A stretch of 64,000 bases of DNA from Paenibacillus hamazuiensis (GCF_023276405.1 NZ_JALRMO010000001.1:1364001-1428000); one strand, 5' to 3'. Positions 9,346-18,605 are shown, numbered from the stretch's first letter. The notes: a model not told the origin generated them from the sequence alone. Numbers and translations are program-made.

Positions 9346-10146
9346 ATGGATGGACGGGATTGGAGACGTTTTTTAATGCCATATGAGCAGGCGGTGGAGG
9401 AGCTAAAGGTCAAGTTCAAGACGCTGCGCACCGAGCTGAAAAGCAGGGAGGAATACGCACCGATCGAATTCGTGACCGGCCGCGTGAAAAAAATATCGAG
9501 CGTTCTGGAAAAGGCGAAACGGCTGAATGTCCCTATGGATCAGCTGGAAAAAGGCATCGAGGACATCGCAGGCATCCGCATCATGTGCCAGTTCGTCGAA
9601 GATATCGAGCGGATCGCCGAACTTATCCGCGCTCGCGAGGACATGACCGTGCAGTACGAAAAGGACTACGTGCGCAATAAAAAGCCGAGCGGTTACCGCA
9701 GCTACCACATCATCGTCGAGTACCCGGTACAAACGGCGCTAGGCATGAAGAGAGTGCTGGCGGAGGTGCAAATCCGCACGCTGGCGATGAATTTTTGGGC
9801 GACGATCGAGCACTCGCTGAACTATAAGTATAAGGAGGCGCTCCCGGAGGACGTACGAAGCCGGCTGAGCCGCGCCGCAGAGGCAGCCTATAAGCTGGAT
9901 CAGGAAATGAGCAGCATCCGCGACGAAATTATGGAAGCGCAGAAGCTGTTTGAAGATAAATCGAACATCGTAAATCGTGTGCTGAACGGCATTCAGGAGC
10001 TTTATTTCTACCATCGGGTAAGGGAAGCGGCCCAATTTCAACTGCGGTTTAACGAGCTGTGGGAGATGGAGGACGGCTGGCATTTGAAGGAGCTGTCGAA
10101 AGAAATCGAGCAGGCGGTGGCCCGGGCGAAAAAGGAAAAAGAGTAA
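9346..10146 (+). CDS. relQ: Small alarmone synthetase RelQ (GTP pyrophosphokinase)
   Basis: The 266-aa protein has only the RelA/SpoT synthetase domain, without hydrolase or TGS domains. RVKKISSVLEKAKR, GIEDIAGIRIMC and the acidic-Gln motif EVQIRTLAMNFWA are the synthetase signatures. Length and the C-terminal helical tail fit SAS1/RelQ (B. subtilis YjbM), which makes (p)ppGpp as a tetramer. GGAGG lies 7 bases before the ATG. It sits 13 bases after pyrD, so co-transcription is likely. Confidence 0.9.
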   Translation: MDGRDWRRFLMPYEQAVEELKVKFKTLRTELKSREEYAPIEFVTGRVKKISSVLEKAKRLNVPMDQLEKGIEDIAGIRIMCQFVEDIERIAELIRAREDMTVQYEKDYVRNKKPSGYRSYHIIVEYPVQTALGMKRVLAEVQIRTLAMNFWATIEHSLNYKYKEALPEDVRSRLSRAAEAAYKLDQEMSSIRDEIMEAQKLFEDKSNIVNRVLNGIQELYFYHRVREAAQFQLRFNELWEMEDGWHLKELSKEIEQAVARAKKEKE

Positions 10147-10185
10147 CCTGCCCGCGTTACTGATCTGCGAGAGAGGAATCGAGCC

Positions 10186-10602
10186 ATGATCTACGACCGG
10201 CTGTATGTGCTGTTTGTATATTATTTCAATATTGAAAGAGATTATTTCGAGTGTCATGAAGTGATGGAGGAGCTTTGGCTGGAGGAAGGCCGCAATCCGC
10301 TGTATCAAGGTTTGCTGCAGGTTGCGGTCGGCTTGTACCACCATCTCAACGGCAATCCGAACGGCTCCGTCAAGCTGTTTACCGCGGCGGTGGACAAACT
10401 GCAGGCATACCCCGACGTGACCCACGGCATTCGGCTCGGCAAGCTGCTCGCGGACAGCCGGGATTATCTCGCGAAGCTGCACCGGCTGGCGTCGCATCCT
10501 TTCGATCCTTACGATCTCGACATCGAGATCGTCGACCCTGATCTTGCGCAGCTCGTTGAAGAGCTGCGCCTTCATCCGCCGCAGGCGGAAGAAGAGCATT
10601 GA
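10186..10602 (+). CDS. DUF309 family protein
   Basis: The 138-aa helical protein carries the DUF309 signature FECHEVMEELW (HxxxExxW) and YQGLLQVAVGLYHH. Family members are small cytosolic proteins of unknown role. AGAGAGGA lies upstream of the ATG and the gene follows relQ by 39 bases, before a strong terminator, which suggests a pyrD-relQ-DUF309 unit. Confidence 0.85.
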   Translation: MIYDRLYVLFVYYFNIERDYFECHEVMEELWLEEGRNPLYQGLLQVAVGLYHHLNGNPNGSVKLFTAAVDKLQAYPDVTHGIRLGKLLADSRDYLAKLHRLASHPFDPYDLDIEIVDPDLAQLVEELRLHPPQAEEEH

Positions 10603-10616
10603 GGGCTTAAGCAGCA

Positions 10617-10653
10617 AAACCAGAGCGCCTGTTTGCGCTCTGGTTTTATTTTG
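10617..10653 (+). terminator. Strong intrinsic terminator
   Basis: AAAACCAGAGCGC pairs with GCGCTCTGGTTTT around a five-base loop, followed by ATTTT. Confidence 0.9.
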
Positions 10654-10659
10654 GACACC

Positions 10660-10848
10660 ACGTCCAACGTACAGCGTGTCGGGAATGCAAATTTTTGCCT
10701 AAGAGCAAAAATTCCATTCCCGACATACGCGAACTAGAAGCGAGCACTCCCGTACTGCGGGCGGGTCCAGGGCGCCTGAGCGCCTGGGGTCCCCCTTTAG
10801 GGGGATTTAGGGGGTGACGACCGAGGGGCAGGGGGGAGCCGCTCCCCC
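10660..10848. repeat. Intergenic hairpin and GC-rich repeat element
   Basis: Two parts. First, a long imperfect hairpin at about 10677-10728 (TGTCGGGAATG ... CATTCCCGACA, with an inner AAATTTTTGC/GCAAAAATT arm). Second, a C/G-rich stretch (about 10779-10850) with GGTCCCCC, TTTAGGGGGATTTAGGGGG and a GGGGGAG/CTCCCCC hairpin just before the thioredoxin stop. The second part resembles a stretch at about 40205-40285 in order and spacing of the G/C blocks, so this is probably an interspersed element. No gene is seen. Confidence 0.55.
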
Positions 10849-11355
10849 TTACTTTTTATATTTCATCAAAAACGCCTTAAAAGTGTCCGCCGTATTGCCC
10901 GGCTGTCCGGGTTCGGAGATGCCGCCTTCGATACGCTCCACTTCCTGGCCGCCCTTATAATAAATGAGCGTGGGCGTGTATTGGATGTTGTACTGCTGCC
11001 AGCCGTTTTTAAATTCCTCGAGATTGAACTGCTTGACGTCGACGCCAAGGTCTTTCGCGAGCGGGGCCAGCACCGGAGTCGTCTTTTTGCAGTGGGGGCA
11101 GGTGGATGCGAAATAGTAGAGGAAGAAATCCTCTTTGTTGCTCAGCTTTTTGTTAAGCTCGTCCGGCAAAATGATATTTTGATAGTTCGGATCGTTCAGC
11201 TGCTTTAAAGTTTCCGGATTCAGCTTCTCGGGCGGTATGCCGTAGACGTTGTTCCGGGCATCGCCATACTTGGCCTTGTTCGATTGCTGGTTGACGATAT
11301 AGAGTGCCCCGAACAGAACGACGATAACGGATAAATAAATAACAAGCTTTTTCAT
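10849..11355 (-). CDS. Membrane-anchored thioredoxin-like protein (CPHC)
   Basis: ATG 11355 is preferred over TTG 11358 because AGAGGA lies 5 bases before it. The 168-aa product has one N-terminal membrane helix and an extracytoplasmic thioredoxin fold. The active site is CPHC (Cys86, Cys89) in YFASTCPHCK, and the cis-proline is in QYTPTLIYY. The CPHC dipeptide and anchor fit extracytoplasmic thiol-disulfide exchange, for example in protein folding or heme maturation. The partner is unknown. It is divergent from the 11518 gene. Confidence 0.8.
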   Translation of the reverse strand: MKKLVIYLSVIVVLFGALYIVNQQSNKAKYGDARNNVYGIPPEKLNPETLKQLNDPNYQNIILPDELNKKLSNKEDFFLYYFASTCPHCKKTTPVLAPLAKDLGVDVKQFNLEEFKNGWQQYNIQYTPTLIYYKGGQEVERIEGGISEPGQPGNTADTFKAFLMKYKK

Positions 11356-11517
11356 CAAGATCCTCTCTTCCGTTGGAATATGAATTTACAATATATTCGC
11401 TCTTCTGGCATCCGATTCCTGTTTTCCGTTGCGTAAAATTTGAAGGATTTTCAACAATCCTTGTGGAATTGTACATGACGGCGGCCTGATTTGAACTAGA
11501 AAAAGGGGCGGAAATCA

Positions 11518-13113
11518 TTGCAAATATTACGCAAAAAGATAAATCCTTACATCGTATACGCAGCCGCTTTTTTTCTGTTGGCCGGTTTTTTTGCCGTCAT
11601 TCATGAAGTGGCGCAGCAGGGGGCGACGGCCGCTGCCAAAAAAGACGAGGACGTGCGCCTCCTTAACTCGGAAGCGGATTATAACGTGCGGGATAACTAT
11701 AAGGCGCAAAGCGACAAGTTACCGGCTTTCGATTTTCCCGCATTAAACGTGGTGCCCGGTAAAATCCCGAAAGGCTGGCAGATTGCCGTAAAAGGTGCTC
11801 GCGTAATCGACCAGAAAGCGACGCCGGACGGCACGAAATCCGTTTGCATCGTTCAGCGAACCGAGAGTGCGGACGGCAAGGAGTGGACCGAGCTCGATTC
11901 GCTCGTCGCCGATCCTCATACGCAGTCGTTTTCCCATGAGGCGCTGGCGCTCGTTTATGGCCCCTGGCGGCAAGCGGCGGCGGATGCCACCAAAATCGCA
12001 GGTTTTCTCAGCAGCGATGATTTTGTATTTACAAGCGTCCGCAACGACGGAGAAGATTTGACGTATTTTATCGGCATCTATCAGATGCAAAACAATATGG
12101 TGAAACCGCTTTTGAAGTTCGGCCAATTGAAAACAAACGATGCAGGCAAACCGGCGATTCAAAGCGCTTGGCTTTCGCCGGATAAAAATAAAGTATATAT
12201 CCGCGACGGGCAAAATGCGGTTTTTTTCTACGATCTGAAAGCCGGAGGAAATCCGCAAACACTCGCCGCGGCAGGCGGGGCAAACGGCGCTTTTTGGGTG
12301 TCCGATCAGGCGGGAATCGCCTATGCTTCGTCCCGTCCCTATGCTGCGGACGGCGTCCTGATCCAGCTTAACAGCGGGGAAACGAAAAAACCTTTCGCCG
12401 CAGAGCCCGGCTGGATCGAACCCGGTTTGGCGGCGAAAGGGAAAATGGTGTATTATAACTTTACGAATGACCGCAGTCCTGCGCATTTGGTCCAGGGGGA
12501 CAAGCGAACGATGCTTTTGCCGCAAGGCGTGCAGCTGACGGATACGGGAGGCGCTCCGCTGAAGCGGTTCATACTTGGGACGGGCAGCAAAGAATATCTC
12601 GAATACGGCGGATACGCCGAGGAGAAAAATGCCGTCATTTTGCACAAATATACGGTTTCCGAAAGCAGCGGCGGACGGCTGTACAAAAAAACGACAGGCT
12701 GGCTGCTTGGCGATATGAATACCGGTAAAATGACCGAACTCATAAAAAACGATGTGCCGGACGGCTGGGACCGCAAAGACATCGCCTTTGCCCAAACGAC
12801 GGTGGACGCTTATGCGGACAGCGGCAAAGTCCAGGCATTTATCAATATGCCGGACGGCACTTATTATATGACCCGGTGGAATACGCAGGAGGTTAACCTG
12901 ATGCCTGAGGAGGATACGGTTATCTACGAGGATGAGCCGAGCAAGCGGGTTTTTATCAGCTCTTTCACGAGACCGGATTTGGTGGTATCTGCGTTAAGCT
13001 ACAAAAAATACAATTGGGACAACCGCAAATTCGCATGGTTAAGCGGCCGCTGGCTGACAAGGTACCAATCGCTGCCGGACGGGGACAAAATTTATTTCTT
13101 TCAGATTATGTAG
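11518..13113 (+). CDS. Membrane-anchored propeller-like protein, unknown function
   Basis: I do not recognise a named family. The 531-aa protein starts at TTG, with AAAGGGGCGG about 7-10 bases upstream. It has an uncleaved N-terminal helix (about 10-28) and a large extracytoplasmic region whose recurrent Asp/Gly turns and beta-strand patterns (for example SAWLSPDKNKVYIRDG and AGIAYASSRP) look like a WD40/TolB-type propeller. It follows the divergent thioredoxin and precedes an rRNA methyltransferase. No catalytic motif is visible. Confidence 0.6.
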   Translation: MQILRKKINPYIVYAAAFFLLAGFFAVIHEVAQQGATAAAKKDEDVRLLNSEADYNVRDNYKAQSDKLPAFDFPALNVVPGKIPKGWQIAVKGARVIDQKATPDGTKSVCIVQRTESADGKEWTELDSLVADPHTQSFSHEALALVYGPWRQAAADATKIAGFLSSDDFVFTSVRNDGEDLTYFIGIYQMQNNMVKPLLKFGQLKTNDAGKPAIQSAWLSPDKNKVYIRDGQNAVFFYDLKAGGNPQTLAAAGGANGAFWVSDQAGIAYASSRPYAADGVLIQLNSGETKKPFAAEPGWIEPGLAAKGKMVYYNFTNDRSPAHLVQGDKRTMLLPQGVQLTDTGGAPLKRFILGTGSKEYLEYGGYAEEKNAVILHKYTVSESSGGRLYKKTTGWLLGDMNTGKMTELIKNDVPDGWDRKDIAFAQTTVDAYADSGKVQAFINMPDGTYYMTRWNTQEVNLMPEEDTVIYEDEPSKRVFISSFTRPDLVVSALSYKKYNWDNRKFAWLSGRWLTRYQSLPDGDKIYFFQIM

Positions 13114-13175
13114 TTTCATGGGAAAAATGCTGCAGCTGAAGAAGAAACATAATGGATGACGAAGGTAGGATCAGA

Positions 13176-14747
13176 ATGGTAAATCATTTGCCGGCTCCTT
13201 TTGTGGAAAAAATGAAACGATTGCTGGGGCCGGAGTTCGCCGGTTTTCTTGCGTCGTATGACGACCCGCGCTGGTACGGCTTGCGCGTAAATACACTAAA
13301 GGTGCAGGCGGCCGAGTTTCTGAAACTTAGTCCGTTTGAGCTTACCCCGATTCCGTGGACGGAAACGGGGTTTTACTATGAGGAAAAGGACCGGCCTGGC
13401 AAGCATCCCTACTATCATGCCGGCTTGTACTACATTCAGGAGCCGAGCGCGATGGCGCCTGCGGAGCTGCTGGGTGTGCAACCGGGCGACCGCGTTCTCG
13501 ACCTGTGCGCCGCCCCGGGCGGCAAATCGACGCAAATTGCCGCCAAGCTCGAGGGTCAAGGCGTTCTCGTCGTGAATGACATTCACCCGGATCGCGTCAA
13601 GGCGTTGGTGAAAAATTTGGAGCTGGCGGGAGTGCGCAATGCGGTGGTGCTGAATGAACAGCCGGAAAAGCTGACCGGCCCTTTCGCCGGTTATTTCGAC
13701 AAAATATTGGTGGATGCTCCATGTTCGGGGGAAGGCATGTTTCGCAAAGAAGAGGACATGGCCAAGGAGTGGGAACCGGACGATGTGCGCAGATACGCTT
13801 CGATGCAGCGCGAGCTGATCGCCCAGGCAGCCTCGATGCTGAAGCCGGGCGGGCGGCTTGTCTATTCCACATGCACGTTTTCTCCGGAGGAAAATGAAGC
13901 GATTATTGCAGAATTTATAGACGGTCATCCGCATTTTGCCGTCGAACCGATCCCGCCGGAGCATGGCTTGCAGCGGGGACGTCCGGACTGGCTGGCGGGT
14001 TTGGCGGAGCAGAACGGTCAGCTTACCGGGGCGCCGGCGGAGCGGTTGTCCGCATCGTCGATTCAAGCGGCAGCCGGCACGGCTCGCTTGTGGCCGCATC
14101 ACCTGAGAGGCGAAGGACACTTTGTGGCGGCCTTAAGAAAAACTTCTTCGCCCAAGGACGAAAGTTATAATGAGGCGCGACCCGCCGAGCCGGAAAGGTT
14201 ATACGTCCGAGCTGACAGGGCGACCGCCGGGATTCGTCCGGACGGTAAATCGGTTACCCGCGGCAAAGCAACCCGTAAAACCGCACCGGAGCCAAAACGG
14301 AAAACCGGGCCGGATATGGAACCGATGTATGCTTTTTGGCGCGAACACGTGCGGTTGCCGGTACCCGGGCGCATCGCCGCATTCGGCGATCATCTGTACG
14401 CCGCTCCTCCGGACTTGCCGGATTTGAGCGGTATTCGTGTGATCCGGCCGGGCTGGTATTTGGGAGCGATACATAAACAGCGTTTCGAGCCGTCGCACGC
14501 GCTGGCGATGGGGCTGAAACCGGCGGAATTTGCGCGAACCGTTTCGCTTTCCTCGGATTCGGCCGAAGCGATCCGTTACCTGAAGGGTGAAACGCTCGAG
14601 CTGCCCCAGGAACGGATTGAATACGCAGACGGACTGACGGCCAAAGGGCACTGTCTCGTCTGTATAGACGGGTTTACTGCGGGATGGGGCAAATGGGTGC
14701 AGGACATCTTAAAAAACGAATATCCGCCCGGATGGAGGTGGACTTGA
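13176..14747 (+). CDS. rsmF: RsmF-type 16S rRNA m5C methyltransferase (copy 1)
   Basis: ATG 13176 follows AGGTAGGA by 5 bases; an ATG eight codons earlier is possible. The 523-aa protein has the SAM-binding Rossmann domain of the Nol1/Nop2/Sun family. The SAM loop is LDLCAAPGGKSTQ. The two catalytic cysteines are in DAPCSGEGMFRK and YSTCTFSPEENE. The C-terminal third carries a PUA-like/RsmF extension, interrupted by a basic low-complexity linker (about 320-390) absent from copy 2. A second homologue lies at 17226-18605 on the other strand. The rsuA-type gene follows by three bases. Confidence 0.88.
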   Translation: MVNHLPAPFVEKMKRLLGPEFAGFLASYDDPRWYGLRVNTLKVQAAEFLKLSPFELTPIPWTETGFYYEEKDRPGKHPYYHAGLYYIQEPSAMAPAELLGVQPGDRVLDLCAAPGGKSTQIAAKLEGQGVLVVNDIHPDRVKALVKNLELAGVRNAVVLNEQPEKLTGPFAGYFDKILVDAPCSGEGMFRKEEDMAKEWEPDDVRRYASMQRELIAQAASMLKPGGRLVYSTCTFSPEENEAIIAEFIDGHPHFAVEPIPPEHGLQRGRPDWLAGLAEQNGQLTGAPAERLSASSIQAAAGTARLWPHHLRGEGHFVAALRKTSSPKDESYNEARPAEPERLYVRADRATAGIRPDGKSVTRGKATRKTAPEPKRKTGPDMEPMYAFWREHVRLPVPGRIAAFGDHLYAAPPDLPDLSGIRVIRPGWYLGAIHKQRFEPSHALAMGLKPAEFARTVSLSSDSAEAIRYLKGETLELPQERIEYADGLTAKGHCLVCIDGFTAGWGKWVQDILKNEYPPGWRWT

Positions 14748-14750
14748 GCT

Positions 14751-15503
14751 ATGAAAACAACGCAGCGTTTGGATAAGCTGCTGGCGCATGCCGGCTTCGG
14801 CACCCGCAGCGAAATTAAAAAGCTTGTGAAGATAGGGGCGGTCGCCGTAGGAGGCAAAGCCGTCAAGGATAGCGGATTGCAGGTGGACCCCGGGCAGGAT
14901 GTGATTACGGTTCATGGAGAACGGGTCGTTTACCGGGAGTTCATCTATATAATGCTCAACAAACCGCAAGGGGTCGTATCGGCGACGGAGGATACGCGCG
15001 ACCGTACGGTGCTTGATTTGCTGGACGACGAATACCGGCATTTTCAGCCGTTTCCGGTCGGTCGTCTCGACAAGGATACCGAAGGGCTTCTGCTGCTTAC
15101 GAATGACGGCAAGCTGGCCCATAACCTGCTTTCTCCGCGAAAACACGTCCCGAAGACGTATTACGCCGAAGTGGAAGGCATCGTGGATGAAAGCGATATC
15201 CGCGCATTTGCAGCCGGTGTCACGCTGGACGACGGCTACGAGACGATGCCGGCGAAGCTGGTTATTTTGGCGGCAGGAGATCCGGCTTTAGGGAAGCCTT
15301 CGAAAATCGAGCTGACCATCATGGAAGGCAAATTTCATCAAGTCAAGCGAATGTTTCAGGCTGTCGGAAAAAAAGTCGTTTTCTTGAAGCGAATGTCCAT
15401 GGGCAGTTTGCTGCTTGACGAATATTTGGCGGCCGGACAGTATCGGGAGCTGACGGAGGCGGAGCTGGCCGGATTGCTTCAAGATCATGAAGGGAAAAAA
15501 TAA
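14751..15503 (+). CDS. RsuA/RluB-family pseudouridine synthase
   Basis: The 250-aa protein has an N-terminal S4 RNA-binding domain (about 1-60, LDKLLAHAGFGTRSE) and a pseudouridine synthase domain whose catalytic Asp is in GRLDKDTEGLLLLTNDG. Length and the IMLNKPQGVVSAT motif fit RsuA (16S U516) better than RluB, but the site cannot be set from sequence alone. GGAGGTGG lies upstream of ATG 14751, overlapping the end of rsmF. The two rRNA-modifying genes should be co-expressed. Confidence 0.88.
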   Translation: MKTTQRLDKLLAHAGFGTRSEIKKLVKIGAVAVGGKAVKDSGLQVDPGQDVITVHGERVVYREFIYIMLNKPQGVVSATEDTRDRTVLDLLDDEYRHFQPFPVGRLDKDTEGLLLLTNDGKLAHNLLSPRKHVPKTYYAEVEGIVDESDIRAFAAGVTLDDGYETMPAKLVILAAGDPALGKPSKIELTIMEGKFHQVKRMFQAVGKKVVFLKRMSMGSLLLDEYLAAGQYRELTEAELAGLLQDHEGKK

Positions 15504-15514
15504 TCGGAGCATGC

Positions 15515-15550
15515 AAAAAAAGGTTAGCGCTCTCGCACTAACCTTTTTTT
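15515..15550 (+). terminator. Strong intrinsic terminator
   Basis: AGGTTAG pairs with CTAACCT, flanked by A-runs and T-runs (A7 before, T7 after), so it may act in both directions. Confidence 0.88.
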
Positions 15551-15689
15551 GCTGCTCAAGAAATTATGCATGGCTAATTATTGTGGGTAACCGGAGTTCC
15601 CCCAAAAGTAGTTGGAATAGGCTGCAAAGGTTCACTTCACTTTAGGGGGATTCGTTCTCGTATCGGAAATTATTCGAGGTACGGGATCA

Positions 15690-15785
15690 TTAAATGACAA
15701 ATGCGCGGGAAACGATAACCAGCAGGATGAATAATACAAGAATGATACCCGTAGTTGCGTAGAGACCGCCGTAAAGTGCAGACAT
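15690..15785 (-). CDS. YjcZ-like 31-aa sporulation mini-protein
   Basis: On the minus strand AAGGAGG lies 6 bases before ATG. The peptide is MSALYGGLYATTG followed by one hydrophobic helix (IILVLFILLVIV) and SRAFVI-stop. The Gly/Tyr-rich head and LFILLVIV core are typical of YjcZ-family peptides found in many copies in Bacillales and linked to spores. The flanking 15551-15689 and 15786-16015 hold no other gene that I can support. Confidence 0.8.
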   Translation of the reverse strand: MSALYGGLYATTGIILVLFILLVIVSRAFVI

Positions 15786-16023
15786 CGTAAATTCCTCCTT
15801 TTTGGTCGTTATTTTCGAACCGATACCGCAGCTTTCGGGGATTTGTTTTCCATGCCGGCGAATATACTGCGTACATCGGTCTACTTTACTATATGTTTAC
15901 CTATCCGATTGGATTGGACAGATGCCTGTGCCCATATATTTTGGGCGAAGGAAGGGCAATCTAGAAACAAACGGACTTTGCGCCGTATGATTACCCACCA
16001 TTTCCTTTTGGAGGCGAGATCGT

Positions 16024-17154
16024 ATGACCTATTGTGTGATTAGGCCCGATTTGAAAACATCGGGCGGTGAAGTTAGCGACATTTTATGGAAGGACCGTTT
16101 TGTAGGGACGATCACGCTTGTGTACCGGGAGGCGGACCGCATATCCGGCGCCATCCAACTGGAAGATGCGAGTCTTCATGCGCGGGACAAGGAACAGGTG
16201 GTCGAAGTCTTGCAGGATTACGTCCAATCGCTTGTCGATGCGCTTGGCGCGCTGGAATGCGATGTCGTCGTCACACATAGCCCGTATGACCGAATTATTG
16301 CCGACAAAAACGAATACGGAGCGATTTCGGTCGGGGATAACGAGTATTACGATACGGAAGACGACCGCGACTTCGATACGGAGTGGATAGACGATTCGGG
16401 ACTGGCAGACCCGGATTATGCCGGGCAAGACGAGGTGAGCATGGCCGTTCACAGAAGGACGGTAAACCTGCCAAAGCGCAAAGCCGGGCCCGCCGCGGAC
16501 GAAGCGGTTTACTACGAGCTTGTCGCCGTTGGCGAAAACCATAACAGCGTGGAATATCACGTATATGACCGAGACCAAAACTGGTTGGCCGAAGCTTTTT
16601 TCACGATCGACGACCGGGACGTTATGGGGACGGTCCGCTGGATGGTCGAGCCGGACGAGGACGGTATCGAACATGTGGCGGATTTGATCGTATCGGATTT
16701 TGACGAAAATGAAGTCGATACGTTCGTTATCAATATGATGTACGAAGATGATATCGTGGAAACGATCGAACTCGCCCATGAAGATTTGCTGGACGAAGTC
16801 GATGCGGCTTGGGAAGCCGGCGATAACGCTGCCGGGGAGCGGTGGAAGGCGGCCGAAGATGAATATACCGTTGTGCTCGCCAGAGACGACGGGGATATGC
16901 TGACCTATGAAATTTACCAGCAATCCCGCGGCGGGCTTCCGATCGGGACCGCGACAATCGATATCAGTCAGCGCCAATTGACCGGCTTTATCGATTTCCG
17001 CGAACCGGGCAGCGAGGACGACAGGGAACAAATTGCCACCTTGCTCATGCGTGAGCTGGACAAGGAGAAGGAATATGAGACGATCAACTTGACGCTGCTG
17101 CACCGCAATGAACCGATTGAGGAAATTTTGTTCGAGTCGGAGCATATTCATTAA
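16024..17154 (+). CDS. Acidic cytosolic protein of three related segments, unknown function
   Basis: Not a family I recognise. GGAGGCG lies 7 bases before the ATG. The 376-aa product is very rich in Asp/Glu and has no signal peptide or membrane helix. It seems to contain three diverged copies of one segment (about 1-100, 165-255 and 283-376). Each has a strand pair around a G(T)xTxxxxxxxxxGxI/V pattern (GTITLVYREADRISGAI; AFFTIDDRDVMGTV; GTATIDISQRQLTGFI), then an acidic helix, then a strand followed by an I/VEEI-like end. The middle linkers are Asp-rich. It ends before a terminator shared with rsmF copy 2. Confidence 0.65.
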   Translation: MTYCVIRPDLKTSGGEVSDILWKDRFVGTITLVYREADRISGAIQLEDASLHARDKEQVVEVLQDYVQSLVDALGALECDVVVTHSPYDRIIADKNEYGAISVGDNEYYDTEDDRDFDTEWIDDSGLADPDYAGQDEVSMAVHRRTVNLPKRKAGPAADEAVYYELVAVGENHNSVEYHVYDRDQNWLAEAFFTIDDRDVMGTVRWMVEPDEDGIEHVADLIVSDFDENEVDTFVINMMYEDDIVETIELAHEDLLDEVDAAWEAGDNAAGERWKAAEDEYTVVLARDDGDMLTYEIYQQSRGGLPIGTATIDISQRQLTGFIDFREPGSEDDREQIATLLMRELDKEKEYETINLTLLHRNEPIEEILFESEHIH

Positions 17155-17167
17155 GGGCATCCAGGCG

Positions 17168-17207
17168 AAAAACGCCGTTCTCCTCCTGGGACGAGAACGG
17201 CGCTTTT
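17168..17207. terminator. Bidirectional terminator between convergent genes
   Basis: GAAAAACGCCGTTCTC pairs with GAGAACGGCGCTTTTC around a ten-base loop, with A-rich and T-rich flanks. Confidence 0.85.
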
Positions 17208-17225
17208 CATGTTTTTTCGGGAGCT

Positions 17226-18605
17226 TCACGTCATCCAGCGCAGGCCTTTCGGGTAGTGATTTTTGATCTGCCCGCCGCTGGCTTTGCCCCAGCCGAGCGG
17301 GAAGCCGTCCACGGCGACGGCAAGCCAGCCGTGGACATCCGCCGCGGCGAGCGTCTCGCCGCGCAAATAAGCGGCCGCCTCCGCCGAGCCGGCGGCCACG
17401 GACCAGACGCCGCGCGAGTCCTCGCGCCGCGGCAGGGCCAGCGCCAGCGCGTGCGCCGGCTCCGCGCGGCCCTTCTTCACCCCGGCCAAATGGAGGCCGG
17501 GGCGCAGCACCTTCAGGCCCGCAAGCCGGGCCTGGCCGAATGCGCTGCCCGCCGGGACGGGCAGCCAGTACAGCTGGTCGCCGAAGAGCAGCGGCTCTCC
17601 GGCGGCCAGCTCCAGCTCCGGCGCCGCTTCGCGCCGGAGCGGCTCCCACAGCGCCAGCGCATCGCGCAGCGCGCCGGCGGCCGGGTCGCGCCGGGGCCCG
17701 CGGCCCCCGGCGGCTGCTTTGCCGGCGGCGGCAGCTGCTGAGCCGCCGCCGGCCTCTCCGCGGTGGCGCAGCACCGCGACGAAATGGCCCTCACCGCGGT
17801 CCCGGTGAGGCCAAATCCGCTCCGTGCGCGCCACCTCGAACATCGGGTGCTCGCTCACGAAGGCGTCCAGCACCCGCTCGTTTTCCTCGCGGTTGAACGT
17901 GCACGTCGAGTAAGCCAGCGTGCCGCCCGGCTTCAGCATACGCGCCGCCTCGCGCAAAATGTCCGCTTGCCGGGACGCGCACATGGCGACATGCGCCGGA
18001 GACCATTCGGCAATCGCGTCCGGGTCTTTGCGGAACATTCCTTCGCCCGAACAAGGCGCATCGAGCATGATCTTATCGAAAAACTGCGGAAACTTCGCGG
18101 CCAGCCGGTCCGGGGGCTCGCAGGTGACCACCGCATTCGCGACCCCCATCCGCTCGATATTTTCGGATAATATTTTAGCCCGCGCGGGATGAATCTCGTT
18201 GGCGACAAGCAGTCCTTCGCCGCGCAGCTTGCCGGCGATCTGCGTCGACTTGCCGCCCGGCGCGGCAGCCAGATCGAGCACGACATCGCCGGGCTCCGGC
18301 CCCAGCAGCTCAACCGAAGACATGGCGGACGGCTCCTGGATGTAATAAAGGCCTGCGGCATGAAACGGATGTTTGCCGGGCCGCAGGTCGCCCTCATAAT
18401 AATAGCCGGTATCGCACCAGGGAACCGGCTCCAGCCGGAACTGCGCCTTCACGGTTTCCGCAAACGGCTCCCCCGCCGGCAGCTTGAGCGGATTCAGCCT
18501 GAGGCCCTGCGTGCGCGGGGCGTTATAACTTTCGATAAACTCCGGGTATTCGTCGCCCAGCATCGTTTTCATTTGGTTCCTATAAGCTTCAGGCAGCTGC
18601 TGCAT
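17226..18605 (-). CDS. rsmF: RsmF-type 16S rRNA m5C methyltransferase (copy 2)
   Basis: ATG 18605 follows GGAG by 8 bases; the frame runs open further upstream but without a ribosome site. The 459-aa product shows the same architecture as copy 1. The SAM loop is LDLAAAPGGKSTQ, and the catalytic Cys residues lie in DAPCSGEGMFRK and YSTCTFNREENE. The C-terminal RsmF region is very GC-rich and Ala/Gly-rich (about 17,480-17,760). Here the start MQQLPEAYRNQMK is the usual RsmF start, so this copy may be the standard one. It is divergent from queE. Confidence 0.88.
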   Translation of the reverse strand: MQQLPEAYRNQMKTMLGDEYPEFIESYNAPRTQGLRLNPLKLPAGEPFAETVKAQFRLEPVPWCDTGYYYEGDLRPGKHPFHAAGLYYIQEPSAMSSVELLGPEPGDVVLDLAAAPGGKSTQIAGKLRGEGLLVANEIHPARAKILSENIERMGVANAVVTCEPPDRLAAKFPQFFDKIMLDAPCSGEGMFRKDPDAIAEWSPAHVAMCASRQADILREAARMLKPGGTLAYSTCTFNREENERVLDAFVSEHPMFEVARTERIWPHRDRGEGHFVAVLRHRGEAGGGSAAAAAGKAAAGGRGPRRDPAAGALRDALALWEPLRREAAPELELAAGEPLLFGDQLYWLPVPAGSAFGQARLAGLKVLRPGLHLAGVKKGRAEPAHALALALPRREDSRGVWSVAAGSAEAAAYLRGETLAAADVHGWLAVAVDGFPLGWGKASGGQIKNHYPKGLRWMT

